A stretch of DNA of 64,000 nt. It comes from Sinosporangium siamense. GTDB lineage: Bacteria > Actinomycetota > Actinomycetes > Streptosporangiales > Streptosporangiaceae. A model generated the notes under the pieces. The model saw only the letters and a list, made by a program, of their open reading frames with translations. It did not search any database and was not told the origin of the DNA. The translations under genes and the position numbers were made by a program. The stretch is taken from NCBI RefSeq assembly GCF_016863435.1, contig NZ_BOOW01000007.1, forward strand, positions 62,001 to 126,000, in the 5' to 3' direction. This document shows, piece after piece, positions 37,745-47,296 of the stretch (position 1 is the stretch's first letter; each line of letters opens with the position of its first letter).

Positions 37745-39049
37745 GTGACAGAGAGTGCGGCGAGCGTGGCCATGCTGGGGCTCATGAGGACCTTTTCCCT
37801 GGAGGACATCCACGCCGCACGCAAGCGGCGCGATTCGTGGTGGACGGTGTTCGTCGTCGACCCCCCGGCCTGTCGTCTGGCCCTGGGCGTCGCGAACCGG
37901 ACGCAGATCACGCCCAACGCACTCACGGTGTTCGCCCTGGTCCTTGGGATGGCCTCCGCCGCCTTGCTGGCGGCCAACCAGCTGTGGGCCGGCGCCCTGC
38001 TCTTCTACCTCAGCTTCATGATCGACTGCATAGACGGCAAGATCGCCCGGCTCAAGGGCACAGGCACACCGTTCGGCCTCTGGCTCGACTATGTCGGCGA
38101 CCGCATTCGCGTGGTGTTCTGCGCTGCGGGTCTCGCCTACGGGCAATACGCGGCGACAGGGGACATCCTTTTCGTGCTGGTCGGCGCGGGCATCGCCGTT
38201 CTCGACCTGTTCCGTTATGTCAACGCGCCGCAGATGAAGCGTGTGCGCGACACGGTCAAGCGGCACCGCCGCGCCCTCTACGCCCCACGTCCCCGCGAGG
38301 AGGCATCCATGACAGGTGCCGAGACACTCGGCGAGGCGGGTGCTCCGGCTGGTGCCCAGGCGGGCACGGCCGTTCCCGCGATGCGGTTCGCCGCCGCCGG
38401 TGAGGGGCTTGCCGGTCATGCGCACGACCGGGTGCACCTCTCGCTCATGGACACCGTCCAGATGGAGGCGGTGCGGGTCGACACACCTCACCCGGGCAGC
38501 GCAGCCACGCGGCAGACGGCGCACGCGCAGGCCGTGCATCCCCAGACCATGCATCCCCGGGCCGTGCACGAGGCTGAGACGGGTCATGGCGTGGCGACCG
38601 GACACCCGCAGGGGTCGGCGGGGCAAGGTGGTGGCCCGTTCGCCCCGCATGCGCACGCCGTGCACGGGGCTGAGACAGGTCGTGACGCGGGGCAGGCCGG
38701 GGGGCCGTTTGTCGCGCACTCGCACGTCCTGCACGAGGCTGAGACGGGTCGTGATGTGGCGACCGAGCACGCACAGGATCCGGCGGAGCAGGGTGGGGGC
38801 CCGTTCCGCCGGTTTGACCGCTTTCTCGCCCGGCATCGGGTGCGGAGCCACCTCATCAGCGGCATCGAGTTTCACGCCGCGGTGTTCGTGGTCGCCCCAC
38901 TGATCGGCGCGCACGCGCTCGTCCCCGTCTCGGTCGGAGCCGGTGCCCTGCTCCTGGCCAACGAGATCTTCCTTGTCTATCGGATGTGGCTCTACACGAG
39001 GGGGGCGGGCGTGCCCGCCGAAAAGAGCCACGAACACGCGCTCGCCTGA
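37745..39049 (+). CDS. CDP-alcohol phosphatidyltransferase with His-rich repeat insertion
   Basis: The integral membrane enzyme carries the full CDP-OH-P signature D94-x2-DG-x2-AR-x8-G-x3-D-x3-D (residues 94-119, DCIDGKIAR then GLWLDYVGD). It transfers an alcohol phosphate from a CDP-alcohol. Membrane helices flank the motif at about 60-92, 122-155 and 375-420. Between them, residues 185-355 form a hydrophilic His/Gly/Ala-rich insert with repeats of HEAETGRDVATEH type, which is not usual for the family (about 200 residues). GTG 37745 gives 434 residues; ATG 37772 or 37784 are alternative starts. Its neighbours suggest a role in polyol-phosphate lipid or wall polymer synthesis. Confidence 0.85.
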   Translation: MTESAASVAMLGLMRTFSLEDIHAARKRRDSWWTVFVVDPPACRLALGVANRTQITPNALTVFALVLGMASAALLAANQLWAGALLFYLSFMIDCIDGKIARLKGTGTPFGLWLDYVGDRIRVVFCAAGLAYGQYAATGDILFVLVGAGIAVLDLFRYVNAPQMKRVRDTVKRHRRALYAPRPREEASMTGAETLGEAGAPAGAQAGTAVPAMRFAAAGEGLAGHAHDRVHLSLMDTVQMEAVRVDTPHPGSAATRQTAHAQAVHPQTMHPRAVHEAETGHGVATGHPQGSAGQGGGPFAPHAHAVHGAETGRDAGQAGGPFVAHSHVLHEAETGRDVATEHAQDPAEQGGGPFRRFDRFLARHRVRSHLISGIEFHAAVFVVAPLIGAHALVPVSVGAGALLLANEIFLVYRMWLYTRGAGVPAEKSHEHALA

Positions 39050-39074
39050 ACGGAATTAACGGGGGTCTACAGTC

Positions 39075-40121
39075 ATGCAATCAGACAGGCCGGTCTTCGT
39101 CATCGGTTGCCCGCGCTCCGGCACCACGATGTTGCAACTCATGCTGCACTCGCATCCGCGGATGGCCGTGCCGCCGGAGACCCGGTTCCTGCTTCCCGCT
39201 TATTACCGCCGCCGCGTGTTCGGGGACATGCGTGAGGCGTCGGCCAGGCGTGGGCTGGCCGAGTGGATTGTCAACGACCGCTCCACCAAGTTCCGCGACC
39301 TCGGTGTCGACGGTGAGGAGTTCGTCGAGCACGCCGAGGCCGGGCCGGGCTCCCTCGGCTCGGTGATCGGCGCCGCCTTCCGCGATTACGCCGATAAATA
39401 CGGCAAGGCCCGTTGGGGCGACAAGCGGCCGAGCTACATCAAGCAGATCGACATTCTGCTCAGGCTCTTCCCCGACGCGCAGTTCGTGCATTTGATCAGG
39501 GATGGGCGTGACTGCGTGGCCTCTCTGAAAGAGATGCCGTGGTACACCCTGGATGTCTACCACGCCGTCGCCACCTGGGCCGAGGCCATCGACTTCGGCC
39601 GCCGATATGCGCGCCGTCTGCCCGCCGACACCTACTACGAGCTGCGTTACGAAGACCTGACGGCCGACCCCGAGACCGAGCTCAAAAGGCTCTGCGTCTT
39701 TCTCGGCGAAGACTTCGACCCCGCCATGTGCTCACCGCGCGAGGCCGCCAGCGTCGCCGTCCCTGTGCACAAGGTGTGGCACAGCAACACCCACGCCGAT
39801 GTGACCCGCGCCAAGGTGGGCAGCTGGGTGACCCGCCTGGAGTCTTGGGAGATCGCACTCTGCGAGCAGATGTTCGGCGGCCGGCTCGTGGCCAACGGCT
39901 ACGAGTTGTCCGGTGTTCCCCGCCTCCCCAGGGATCAACTCCTCACTTACCAGCGCACCGCCCAACGCCGTCGCGCCGGTCGCGTCCGCCGCGACGTCCG
40001 CGACCGCCTCAGCCGCATGCGCGAACCCGCCCCCATCGCCGCCCTCCTCACCTCCGGCCAACGCGCCCTCGCCGGCATCCCCCAACAGGCCACCCCGGCA
40101 CGCGAGTTGGTCACGCATTAG
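39075..40121 (+). CDS. PAPS-dependent sulfotransferase
   Basis: The 348-residue P-loop-like sulfotransferase has the 5'-phosphosulfate loop CPRSGTT (12-18) and the 3'-phosphate-binding region with VHLIRDGRDCVASL. Both are hallmarks of PAPS-dependent enzymes. A later ELRYEDLTADPE fits the bacterial Sulfotransfer family. No signal peptide is present, so it acts on a cytoplasmic or membrane-proximal acceptor. It starts 25 bp after the CDP-alcohol transferase stop, likely in one operon. The acceptor is unknown; a glycolipid or the wall polymer is possible. The C-terminal 60 residues are Arg/Ala-rich. Confidence 0.9.
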   Translation: MQSDRPVFVIGCPRSGTTMLQLMLHSHPRMAVPPETRFLLPAYYRRRVFGDMREASARRGLAEWIVNDRSTKFRDLGVDGEEFVEHAEAGPGSLGSVIGAAFRDYADKYGKARWGDKRPSYIKQIDILLRLFPDAQFVHLIRDGRDCVASLKEMPWYTLDVYHAVATWAEAIDFGRRYARRLPADTYYELRYEDLTADPETELKRLCVFLGEDFDPAMCSPREAASVAVPVHKVWHSNTHADVTRAKVGSWVTRLESWEIALCEQMFGGRLVANGYELSGVPRLPRDQLLTYQRTAQRRRAGRVRRDVRDRLSRMREPAPIAALLTSGQRALAGIPQQATPARELVTH

Positions 40122-40649
40122 CGACTCACAGCTCAGGCAGATCACGTGGCCCCCTCCCGGAACGTCACGTGATCTGCCGAGCCCTGACTCAGTGCAGGCA
40201 TACCGTTCCAGGTCACATGGTCCTCTTTCGGGGTGCCGCGTGGTCTGCTGAGCCCTCGCTCGGGAGGAATGCGGGCGAACCGTTAGGTTGTGTGCTCCTC
40301 CTGGCCCTCTTTCGGGACGACATGTGGTCTGCCAAGCCCTGCCTAGCGCGAAGCCGGACAATGCGGCTCTCTTTCCGGGACGCCATGTGGTCTGTCGAGC
40401 CCTCGCTCGGGACGAGCGCGTGTGTCTTGCCGGGGGAGGCGTTGTGTTGGCTGGAGAAGTGAGGAGTGAGCACGTCACACTCTTTGTTTGGCCTGAGGGC
40501 ATCTACGACGCCGGATCACAGGTAGGGCAGATGGGACCGGGGAGCGGACAAGGCGCTGTCGTGCGATCGGGGTGCGTCCGGTAGGAGGCCGGGTTTAGCC
40601 GGATGGGTGGTGGCCAGTCAGGTGGCCAGCGGGCGTCTGATGGGGCGGT
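40122..40649. other. Intergenic region with dispersed repeats, sulfotransferase to TetR gene
   Basis: A 528-bp gene-free stretch between convergent genes. It holds four degenerate copies of a ~44-bp repeat at 40155-40412. Beyond 40413 nothing is recognised. Confidence 0.6.
40155..40412. repeat. Four dispersed copies of a ~44-bp repeat
   Basis: Copies at about 40155-40191, 40223-40265, 40307-40350 and 40368-40412 share CTCTTTCGGGRYGCC, RYGTGGTCTGCCGAGCC and CTCGCTCGGGA blocks. Unique DNA of 17-42 bp lies between the copies. The CGAGC-CCTC-GCTCG part can form a small hairpin in the best copies. Confidence 0.75.
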
Positions 40650-41234
40650 TTAGTCGGACAAGGCGGTGATCAGGCGGGTGACCAGGGTGCGGGTCTCCTC
40701 GTAGGAGGCGTTGTGTAGGGCGGGGGTGTTGAGAATCGTGCGCATTACGCCCATGCCGATCAGTAGGGCGCCTACCAGTTCGGCCCGTAGGGCGGGGTTG
40801 TCGCCGCCCAGTCGCTCGGCGAAGTCGGGTAGGTAGCCCTCGCAGAGTTGTTGCCGCATCTGGTCGCGGATGGTCGGGCGTCCTGCGGAGCGCAGCATCA
40901 CCAGTAGTGGGTGCTCGCCGGCGAACTGTTCCCAGTCGGCGAAGACGACGTCGTGTAGCAACGTGTCGGTGATGTGGGTGAGTGGGCGCGCCGGGTCGTC
41001 TGTGAGGCCGGTTGGGATCTCCACGCGCAGGGCTTCCTCGTGAAGTTGCTCCTTCGAGCCGAAGTAACGGAAGACCAGGGCCGGATCGACGCCCACATCC
41101 GCCGCGATGTCGCGCACTCCTGTGCCGTCGAAGCCGTGGCGGGCGAAGCGGAGGCGGGCGGCGTCGAGGAGTTTGGCGCGGGTGGCGGCCTTGTCGCGGC
41201 GTTTCGGCTGGTCCATGAAGTCATCGTAAGTCAT
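40650..41234 (-). CDS. TetR-family transcriptional regulator
   Basis: The 194-residue protein has an N-terminal TetR helix-turn-helix: KAATRAKLLDAARLRFARHG, then TGVRDIAADVGVDPALVFRYFGSKEQL. A variable ligand-binding C-terminal domain follows. ATG 41234 or the in-frame ATG at 41216 (MDQPKRRDK) could be the start; neither has a strong ribosome site, and the operator-like repeats overlap this region. It is transcribed divergently from an SDR gene 69 bp away, the usual arrangement of a local repressor controlling itself and its neighbour. Confidence 0.93.
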   Translation of the reverse strand: MTYDDFMDQPKRRDKAATRAKLLDAARLRFARHGFDGTGVRDIAADVGVDPALVFRYFGSKEQLHEEALRVEIPTGLTDDPARPLTHITDTLLHDVVFADWEQFAGEHPLLVMLRSAGRPTIRDQMRQQLCEGYLPDFAERLGGDNPALRAELVGALLIGMGVMRTILNTPALHNASYEETRTLVTRLITALSD

Positions 41235-41291
41235 CGGACGTTGACTTATCTATGCGATGTGCCTAGCATTCTTGTCATCGGTCGATGACTT
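41218..41291. promoter_or_regulatory. Candidate TetR operator repeats in the divergent region
   Basis: AAGTCATCG occurs at 41218-41226 and 41228-41236, and its complement CGATGACTT at 41283-41291. GTCATCG at 41274-41280 pairs with CGATGAC at 41283-41289 to give a 7-bp palindrome with a two-base centre. TTGACTT at 41241-41247 may be another half. The cluster fits autoregulation of the TetR gene and control of the SDR gene. Confidence 0.65.
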
Positions 41292-41303
41292 AGGGGCTTT
41301 GGG

Positions 41304-42146
41304 ATGCGCACATACGTGATCACTGGCGGCACGGACGGCATGGGTAAGGGGCTGGGGCTGCATTTTCTGCGGCGTGGGGACAAGGTGATCGCCGTGGCCA
41401 GTGGGGAAGCCAAAGGGCGCGCTTTTCTCGCCGAGGCGCGCGGGCTCGGCGCCGAGGGCCGGGCCGTGTTTCTCCGGGCCGATCTGAGCACCGTCGCGGG
41501 AATGCGGCACGTGGTGGAGGAGGTGAAGGCGACTACCGAGGCCGTGGACGGCCTGGTGTTCGCGACCCAGCGTTTCCGTTCAACGCGCGAGGAGACGGTG
41601 GACGGGCTGGAGTTCACCTTCGCGCTGGCCTATCTGAGCCGCTTCGTCATCTGCCACGGTCTGATGGAACATCTGGAACGCGCCGAGGCGCCCGTCGTGA
41701 TGAACATCGCCGGACCGGGTGGCGTGCCGGGGCACGTCAAGTGGGACGACCTTCAGTGGCGCAAGGGCTATACGGGGATGCGGGCGGCGATGCAGGCGTC
41801 TCGCTGCAACGACCTGCTTGGAGTCGCGTTCCCCGCTCGCTATCCGGCGGCCCGCACGCGTTATGTCCTCTACAACCCCGGCTTCGTGAACACGAGTCTG
41901 GCCGATCCGTTGCCGCAGCCCAAGCGGGCTGTCGTCAAGGCGTTCGCCCGGCTCTTCGCCACACCGGTCGGCAAGGCGATTGTGCCGATCGCCGCGCTGT
42001 TGGACAACGCGCCGGGACCCGCCATCACCGCCTACAAGCAGGGCAAACCTCTGCGGCTGACCGCCAAGGAGTTCGACCCGGCCAATGCGGCCCGCCTCGA
42101 TAGCGTGACAACGAACCTGCTTGAGCAGATAACCGTAATTCGGTAG
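41304..42146 (+). CDS. SDR-family oxidoreductase, atypical active site
   Basis: The 280-residue Rossmann protein starts with the NAD(P) motif TGGTDGMGKG (7-16). It also has LRADLSTVAGM and the conserved YNPGFVNTSL. Where classical SDRs have YxxSK, it reads MQASR (163-167), so the catalytic Tyr is Met and the Lys is Arg. It may therefore be a non-canonical or binding-only member. Resemblance is to the protochlorophyllide-reductase/retinol-dehydrogenase-like branch. It is probably controlled by the divergent TetR regulator. The substrate is unknown. Confidence 0.8.
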   Translation: MRTYVITGGTDGMGKGLGLHFLRRGDKVIAVASGEAKGRAFLAEARGLGAEGRAVFLRADLSTVAGMRHVVEEVKATTEAVDGLVFATQRFRSTREETVDGLEFTFALAYLSRFVICHGLMEHLERAEAPVVMNIAGPGGVPGHVKWDDLQWRKGYTGMRAAMQASRCNDLLGVAFPARYPAARTRYVLYNPGFVNTSLADPLPQPKRAVVKAFARLFATPVGKAIVPIAALLDNAPGPAITAYKQGKPLRLTAKEFDPANAARLDSVTTNLLEQITVIR

Positions 42147-42326
42147 CGCATTCCGCGGCACGCGCAAGATCAAAGTTTCGGCCACTGCGATTCCCGTCAG
42201 GGAGTGACAGCTCAGCGGGTCGTCGGCTGTTGAGGACCGCCGGCCTGGTTTCGGTGGCTTCCGCCGTACCGGCAATCGGGGGCGGGTGGAGAATCCGCAG
42301 ATCACCAGACGGGTCCTGACCCACGT

Positions 42327-42412
42327 CATCCTGCGGTCTCAGGGGGAGGTCAGCGGGTGGTACGGATGCCATCCTGCGGTCTCAGGGGGAGGTCAGCGGG
42401 TGGTACGGATGC
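42327..42412. repeat. Perfect 43-bp tandem duplication
   Basis: Two identical 43-bp units at 42327-42369 and 42370-42412 begin CATCCTGCGGTCTCAGG and contain GGTGGTACGGATGC. A partial third copy (CATTCGCCGAGGTCAGCGGG) runs into the stop codon of the GT4 gene. The rest of 42147-42424 shows no gene. Confidence 0.93.
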
Positions 42413-42424
42413 CATTCGCCGAGG

Positions 42425-43513
42425 TCAGCGGGCGATGTGGGTGAAGAGTTGTTCCCACTCGTCCAGCACCTGGTCCAAGCGGAAATGTCTGGCGTTGAGA
42501 CGCGCGCTGTGGCCGAGGGCCCGGCGCTTGGCGGGGGAGAGCATCAACGAGGTCAGCGCCGTGGTGAACCCCTCCACATCACCCGGGGGGACGAGGATGC
42601 CGCCGTCGGCCACTGCCGTGCGGATGCCCCCCGAGATGTCGAACGCCACCGAGGGCAGGCCGTACGAGGCGGCTTCGCCGAGGACCAGGGGGTGGCCTTC
42701 GTGTTCGCTGGACACGGCGACGAGTGAGGCCTTGGTGTATTCGCCCGCCATCTCATCGCCGGCGACCCGGCCGCGGAAGACGACGCGGTCGGACACGCCG
42801 TGGTGGGCGGCGTGAGCGGCCAGGCGGTCGTGTTCGGTGCCGTCGCCGATGAGGTGGAGTTCCCACGGGTCGGGTACGGCGCGAGCCGCGTGGGCGAAGG
42901 CGGTGATGAGGCGGTCGAAGCGTTTGACGCCTTCCAGGCGGCCGACGCCCAGGACCCGGCGGGTGGTCAGGGGGGAGACGTTGCAGGGCCAGGTGGCGAG
43001 TGGGTTGGGAATGTGGTGCGTGTTGGGGAGCAGCGCGTGGTCGGCGAAGCGCCGGGCGTCGTCGTCGCTGAGGAAGACGGCCTGGGCCAGGTGGCCGTAG
43101 TGGCGGCGGATCGACCCCAGGTGCCATGAGCCGCGGGCGTGTTCGTAGGAGCCGTGGTATTGCCCGATGCGGTGCAGGTGGGGCGGCACCAGGTCGCTCA
43201 CGCGGGAGACCACGCTGGGGGAGGTCATGATCGTGTAGCCGGGGGACAGGCGGCTGAGGAGTCTCTTCAGGGTGCGGTCGCCAGCGCGGCGCATGAGACG
43301 GCCCGGCGTGGAGCGGTGGATGACGTGGTGCCGATAGGCCGGGGTGCGGATGTAGCGGAAGGGGTGGGTGGCCTGGTGCAGGCCGACCACGTGCACCTCG
43401 TAGCCGCGGGACGCCAGGCCGTGGGCCACGGTGTGGGTGACGCGTTGCATGCCGCCCAATGTGTCGGCGTCCAGGCAAATGAAGGCCAGGGAGAGGCCGT
43501 TCGCGGCGATCAT
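42425..43513 (-). CDS. GT4-family glycosyltransferase
   Basis: The 362-residue GT-B enzyme has an N-terminal acceptor domain containing GGMQRVTHTVAHGLASRGYEV. Its C-terminal nucleotide-sugar domain contains LGVGRLEGVKRFD and the EX7E-like motif in SSEHEGHPLVLGEAASYGLP. It acts in the cytoplasm or at the inner membrane face. The ATG at 43513 overlaps the TGA of the upstream gene by one base (TGATG), so the two are translationally coupled. The frame extends upstream to 43999, but that part lies within the coding region of the upstream gene. It probably adds sugar to the polymer made by its coupled partner. Confidence 0.9.
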   Translation of the reverse strand: MIAANGLSLAFICLDADTLGGMQRVTHTVAHGLASRGYEVHVVGLHQATHPFRYIRTPAYRHHVIHRSTPGRLMRRAGDRTLKRLLSRLSPGYTIMTSPSVVSRVSDLVPPHLHRIGQYHGSYEHARGSWHLGSIRRHYGHLAQAVFLSDDDARRFADHALLPNTHHIPNPLATWPCNVSPLTTRRVLGVGRLEGVKRFDRLITAFAHAARAVPDPWELHLIGDGTEHDRLAAHAAHHGVSDRVVFRGRVAGDEMAGEYTKASLVAVSSEHEGHPLVLGEAASYGLPSVAFDISGGIRTAVADGGILVPPGDVEGFTTALTSLMLSPAKRRALGHSARLNARHFRLDQVLDEWEQLFTHIAR

Positions 43514-46284
43514 CAGCGGCCTCCGGCGGATGCGGGGACCAGCAGGGGGCGGCGTTGCAACGTGACCCTCGGGGGGCCGGTGTCGAAGAAGGCCTCCACC
43601 ACGCGGGCCGCCGCGTGGCCTTTTTCGTCGGCGCACCAGAGGCGGCGGAAGCGTACGTAGCGTTCGGCGTGGTCGGCGCTGACCTTGCGCAGGTCGTTCA
43701 GGGCGGCGACGATCTCCTCGGTGGTGGTAACGCAGGGGCCGGGGGCGATCGCGGGCAGGTCGTGGTAGACGCCGCGGGCGGTGAGCCGGAACTCGTCCCA
43801 GTCGTCGACGAGGAAGATCATGGGCCGGCCGGTGACGGCGTAGTCGCACATCACCGAGGAATAGTCGGTGAGCAGCGCGTCGGCGGCCAGCATCAGGTCG
43901 TTGATCTCCGGATAGGCTCCGGCGTGCCGTACGAAATGCCGCAGGTGTTCCGGCACACGGTAACGCTCCACGGGGTGGGGGCGGAGCGCCACCACCCACT
44001 GGCCGGCCAGGTGCCGCGCCATCTCCTCAAGGTCGGCTCGGACGGACCGGCCGGAGCCTTTGGCCTGGTCGCGATAGGTCGGGGCATAGAGCAGCAGCCG
44101 GGTGCCGGGAGGGATCTCCAGGCCGGCCCTGACCCGGTGGGCGGCGCCGTCGTCGCCGTGTACGAGCACGTCGCAGCGGGGGGAGCCGAAGCGCAGCACC
44201 GGGCCGGTGTAGTCGTTGGAGGGGAGGAAGACCCGCTCGAACTCCGCGCCGGGGGAGACCAGCGCGTCCCAGCGGGCCACCGCGGCACGCCACGTTCGTC
44301 TCGGGCCCGGGAGGTCGGCGCGCAGGTCGGGTGAGTCGTAGCCGACCGTTTTGATGCCCTGACCATGCCAGGTCTGCAAATAGCGGGTGCCTTTGGGCTT
44401 GGGGAAGTCGAGGGGGAGGTTGTGGCTGTCCACCCAGACGCCGGCGCGGGCGAGGGTCCAGACATAGCGCCAGCTCATCCGGCGCACCAGCGTCACCTCC
44501 GGGGGGAACGCCGCTCGACCCTTGGACACCGACCACACGGCCCTGAGGGGGAGCCCCCGGCGGCGGATCTCCTCATAGATGTAGCGGGGATTGCCCGTGT
44601 AACCCTTGCCGCAGTCGGCCTCGAAGAGCGCCAGGTCAGCTTTGACGGGTACGACCCGGATCAGGCCCTTGTAGACCTTGAGTTTGACCTCGGGGCGGCC
44701 GAGCTCCTTGATCACTTTGCGGCCCAGGGGCACGATCCGCCGTGCGTGGCGCAGCAGGCCCGCCCGCTGCCACCGCATCCGCAGCCACCCGGCGGGAGCC
44801 TGGCAGCCGATCGTCACCGTGTGGGAGCCGGCCTTCACCTGGACGGATTCGAGGTCGTGGTTCATCAGGAGGCGGTCCGCGGTCCTGTGGCGGTCGGCGT
44901 GGCGGGTGATGGAAATGCTTGGATCATGTGACCCGTCATAGCCCAGCTTGAATCGTCCCGGTCTCGGCATGGCCGCCAGGTCGAGCCGGATGTCGGTGAG
45001 GTAGGTGCCGTTCGGCTGGCGCCGTGGCTTGAGCCGTACTTCGCCGGTCTTGAGACGGAGATGCGCTGACCAGCTGGAGAGGTCGCACAACACCCCGAAG
45101 GGGTCGAACGTGCGCACCCGCAACGTCACCGCCGAGCCTTCCGCGGCCAACTCCTCCACCTCGTGGCGCAGCCGCGAGGCGCTGAACGGCAACTCGGCCA
45201 GGCGCAGCGGCGTGATGTCGAGCCGCTCGTCGGGCCGAGACCCCCAATGGGTGCGGCCGTCGCGCACCAGCGCCACCCGCGGCGGCGCGTTCGGCCCGGT
45301 CAGGGAGGCCGCCGCCACTCGCAGATCGTCGATCCGGTCGGCCATGATGAGGTGGCAGCACACCCGCATCATGGGGTCGGCCCGCTCCACGACCTCCTGG
45401 CCGATCTCCTCCAGATAGGGCCGCATCATCGCGGCGAACTCCTTCACCCACGGCCGGTCGCGCAGCGCCAGCGGGCTCAGATAGACCCGCAGATCCTGGC
45501 GGATGAAGCGGTCGTGCCGCTCGGGCACCAACTCGGGCAACCCGTGGCGGCGCAGAATGTCGTCGCTGATCCGGGCGGCCTCGACGCGGTGGCGCACATT
45601 GTCCATCTCCCGGATGCTGAGGGAGATCGAGGTGCGCGGCCCCTCGCCGTCGGGTGCCCGATGCCACAGATAGACCGGCCACGGCACGACGGCGAAAGTC
45701 TTCGCCACGGCGAACAGCTCCGCGGTGAACACATGGTCCTCGTAATGCAGGTCCTCACGGAACCTCAACCCCCGTGCACGCAGGAAATCGGTGCGGTAGA
45801 GCTTGTTGGTGGAGAAACTGTCGAGGAACATCTCGGGGGCGTTCGCGATGCCGCGCACGGTCCGGCGCCGATAAAGCCGGGAATAATAACGCTGGGTTTT
45901 GCCCGTCGTCTCGAACAGGCGGGATATCTGCCCGGTCACAAAATCGGCGCCGGTCTGTTCGAGCTCGGTCATCATGCTTTTGCAGGCGTGCGCGGTCAGC
46001 TCGTCGTCGCTGTCCACGAACATCACATAAGGCGAGCGAGCCTCGTCGAGTCCCTCGTTGCGCGGCGCTCCGCATCCCCCGCTGTTCACGGGCCGCCGCA
46101 CATATCTGACCCGCGTGTCCTCCTCGGTCAGCGCCCGCGCCACGCACTCCGTGCCGTCGGTGCTCGCGTCGTCGACGACGATCACCTCAAGATCGTGCAA
46201 CGACTGCCTGAGCACCGACCGCACCGCACGCGGCAGCCGCTCCGCATCGTTGTAAACGATCACGACCACGCTACAGCTCGGCAT
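43513..46284 (-). CDS. Bifunctional GT2 glycosyltransferase / CDP-glycerol glycerophosphotransferase (second copy)
   Basis: The 923-residue paralogue of the 33742-37248 gene has a shorter middle region. The N-terminal GT2 domain has VVDDAST (D38, D39) and VDSDDE (91-94). The C-terminal TagF-type domain, about residues 540-915, has QTWHGQG (H640), RPHPVERY and [11 protein letters not shown]. It is expected to build a poly(polyol phosphate) wall polymer at the membrane. GGGGGG precedes the ATG. The upstream 163 bp is AT-richer than average and should contain the promoter. It is coupled to the GT4 gene. Confidence 0.92.
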   Translation of the reverse strand: MPSCSVVVIVYNDAERLPRAVRSVLRQSLHDLEVIVVDDASTDGTECVARALTEEDTRVRYVRRPVNSGGCGAPRNEGLDEARSPYVMFVDSDDELTAHACKSMMTELEQTGADFVTGQISRLFETTGKTQRYYSRLYRRRTVRGIANAPEMFLDSFSTNKLYRTDFLRARGLRFREDLHYEDHVFTAELFAVAKTFAVVPWPVYLWHRAPDGEGPRTSISLSIREMDNVRHRVEAARISDDILRRHGLPELVPERHDRFIRQDLRVYLSPLALRDRPWVKEFAAMMRPYLEEIGQEVVERADPMMRVCCHLIMADRIDDLRVAAASLTGPNAPPRVALVRDGRTHWGSRPDERLDITPLRLAELPFSASRLRHEVEELAAEGSAVTLRVRTFDPFGVLCDLSSWSAHLRLKTGEVRLKPRRQPNGTYLTDIRLDLAAMPRPGRFKLGYDGSHDPSISITRHADRHRTADRLLMNHDLESVQVKAGSHTVTIGCQAPAGWLRMRWQRAGLLRHARRIVPLGRKVIKELGRPEVKLKVYKGLIRVVPVKADLALFEADCGKGYTGNPRYIYEEIRRRGLPLRAVWSVSKGRAAFPPEVTLVRRMSWRYVWTLARAGVWVDSHNLPLDFPKPKGTRYLQTWHGQGIKTVGYDSPDLRADLPGPRRTWRAAVARWDALVSPGAEFERVFLPSNDYTGPVLRFGSPRCDVLVHGDDGAAHRVRAGLEIPPGTRLLLYAPTYRDQAKGSGRSVRADLEEMARHLAGQWVVALRPHPVERYRVPEHLRHFVRHAGAYPEINDLMLAADALLTDYSSVMCDYAVTGRPMIFLVDDWDEFRLTARGVYHDLPAIAPGPCVTTTEEIVAALNDLRKVSADHAERYVRFRRLWCADEKGHAAARVVEAFFDTGPPRVTLQRRPLLVPASAGGR

Positions 46285-46447
46285 GCGTCCCCCTGATTGA
46301 CCCGACCTGAGCTAATCCCGAGCGTAAGTCCAAAGTTGTCCGGCCTTATGAACTGTCGACTGTTTCTTTGTCAGTACATAATTCGCAGGACATGGTTGTT
46401 TACGCTTATCGGACTGATCTGGTCGATCAGGGGAATGGCGCCGCCGT

Positions 46448-47227
46448 TCAGCCGCGGCGGGTGAAAAGCCGGCGGAAGACCCAGAGCAGCGCGACAAGGG
46501 CGGCGAGCCCGGCGAGGACCGGGGCGGCGCGTTTGAGCAGGGGGGCGCCGGCGATTTCGAGCAGGTCGAGGGCCTCCTCCTCGGCGGAGCGGCTGGTGCG
46601 CACGGTGCCGGCGGGACGCGGGTCGGTCGGGAGGTGTCGCACGGAGGCGCGTTCGCCCTCGTCGGCGGCGTTGATGTTGTGGGCGGGGTCCACGGACGGG
46701 ACGGTGACGGGTACGGCGGGAGCCGAGCCGTTGGACTCGGCCGTCGTCATGAGGGGCTGCTCGGCGGTCTCAGGCACGCCCTCGCTGAGCAGAGCCGAGA
46801 GGTTCTCGGCGAACCGGTCGATCAGTTTTCCGCCGACCTCGGCCATGACACCGCGCCCGAACTGCGCGGGCCGGCCGGTGACGTTGAAGTCGGTCACCAC
46901 GGTGACCTTGGTGCTGTCCCCTTGGGGGTGCAGGCGCGCGGTGACGGTGGCACTGGCCGTGCCCGTGCCTCTGGACTCCTTGCCCGCCGCCTTGATGGAC
47001 AGGGAGTAGTTGTCCTTGTCGACCTCCTGGAAGCTGGCCTCGCCGCGGTAGGTCACGGTGATCGGCCCCACTTTGACCTTCATGCGGCCGGTGAAGTCGT
47101 CACCCTCGACGCTGTCCAGGGCCGCGCCGGGCAGACAGGGAGCGACCCGCTCGACGTTCCGCAACACCGACCAGGCTTGCTCAACCGGGACCGGTACCGA
47201 GAATTCATGCTCGAATCGCATCGCCAT
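46448..47227 (-). CDS. coxG: CoxG-like SRPBCC protein with C-terminal membrane anchor
   Basis: The 259-residue protein has an SRPBCC/START-like fold at residues 1-150, starting MAMRFEHEFSVPVPVEQAW and containing CLPGAALDSVEGDDFTGRM, as in the carbon-monoxide dehydrogenase subunit G family. A linker and a C-terminal helix (PVLAGLAALVALLWVFRRLF) follow. CoxG is thought to help anchor or recruit molybdenum hydroxylases to the membrane. The ATG at 47227 is chosen for its GGAG site. It follows coxM by 69 bp and closes the operon. Confidence 0.88.
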   Translation of the reverse strand: MAMRFEHEFSVPVPVEQAWSVLRNVERVAPCLPGAALDSVEGDDFTGRMKVKVGPITVTYRGEASFQEVDKDNYSLSIKAAGKESRGTGTASATVTARLHPQGDSTKVTVVTDFNVTGRPAQFGRGVMAEVGGKLIDRFAENLSALLSEGVPETAEQPLMTTAESNGSAPAVPVTVPSVDPAHNINAADEGERASVRHLPTDPRPAGTVRTSRSAEEEALDLLEIAGAPLLKRAAPVLAGLAALVALLWVFRRLFTRRG

Positions 47228-47296
47228 GGGACGGCTCCGTTCTGTCTGCCCTAATAACACTATCTGCGCGGCGCCCGATGGGCATTGTCCATCAGA

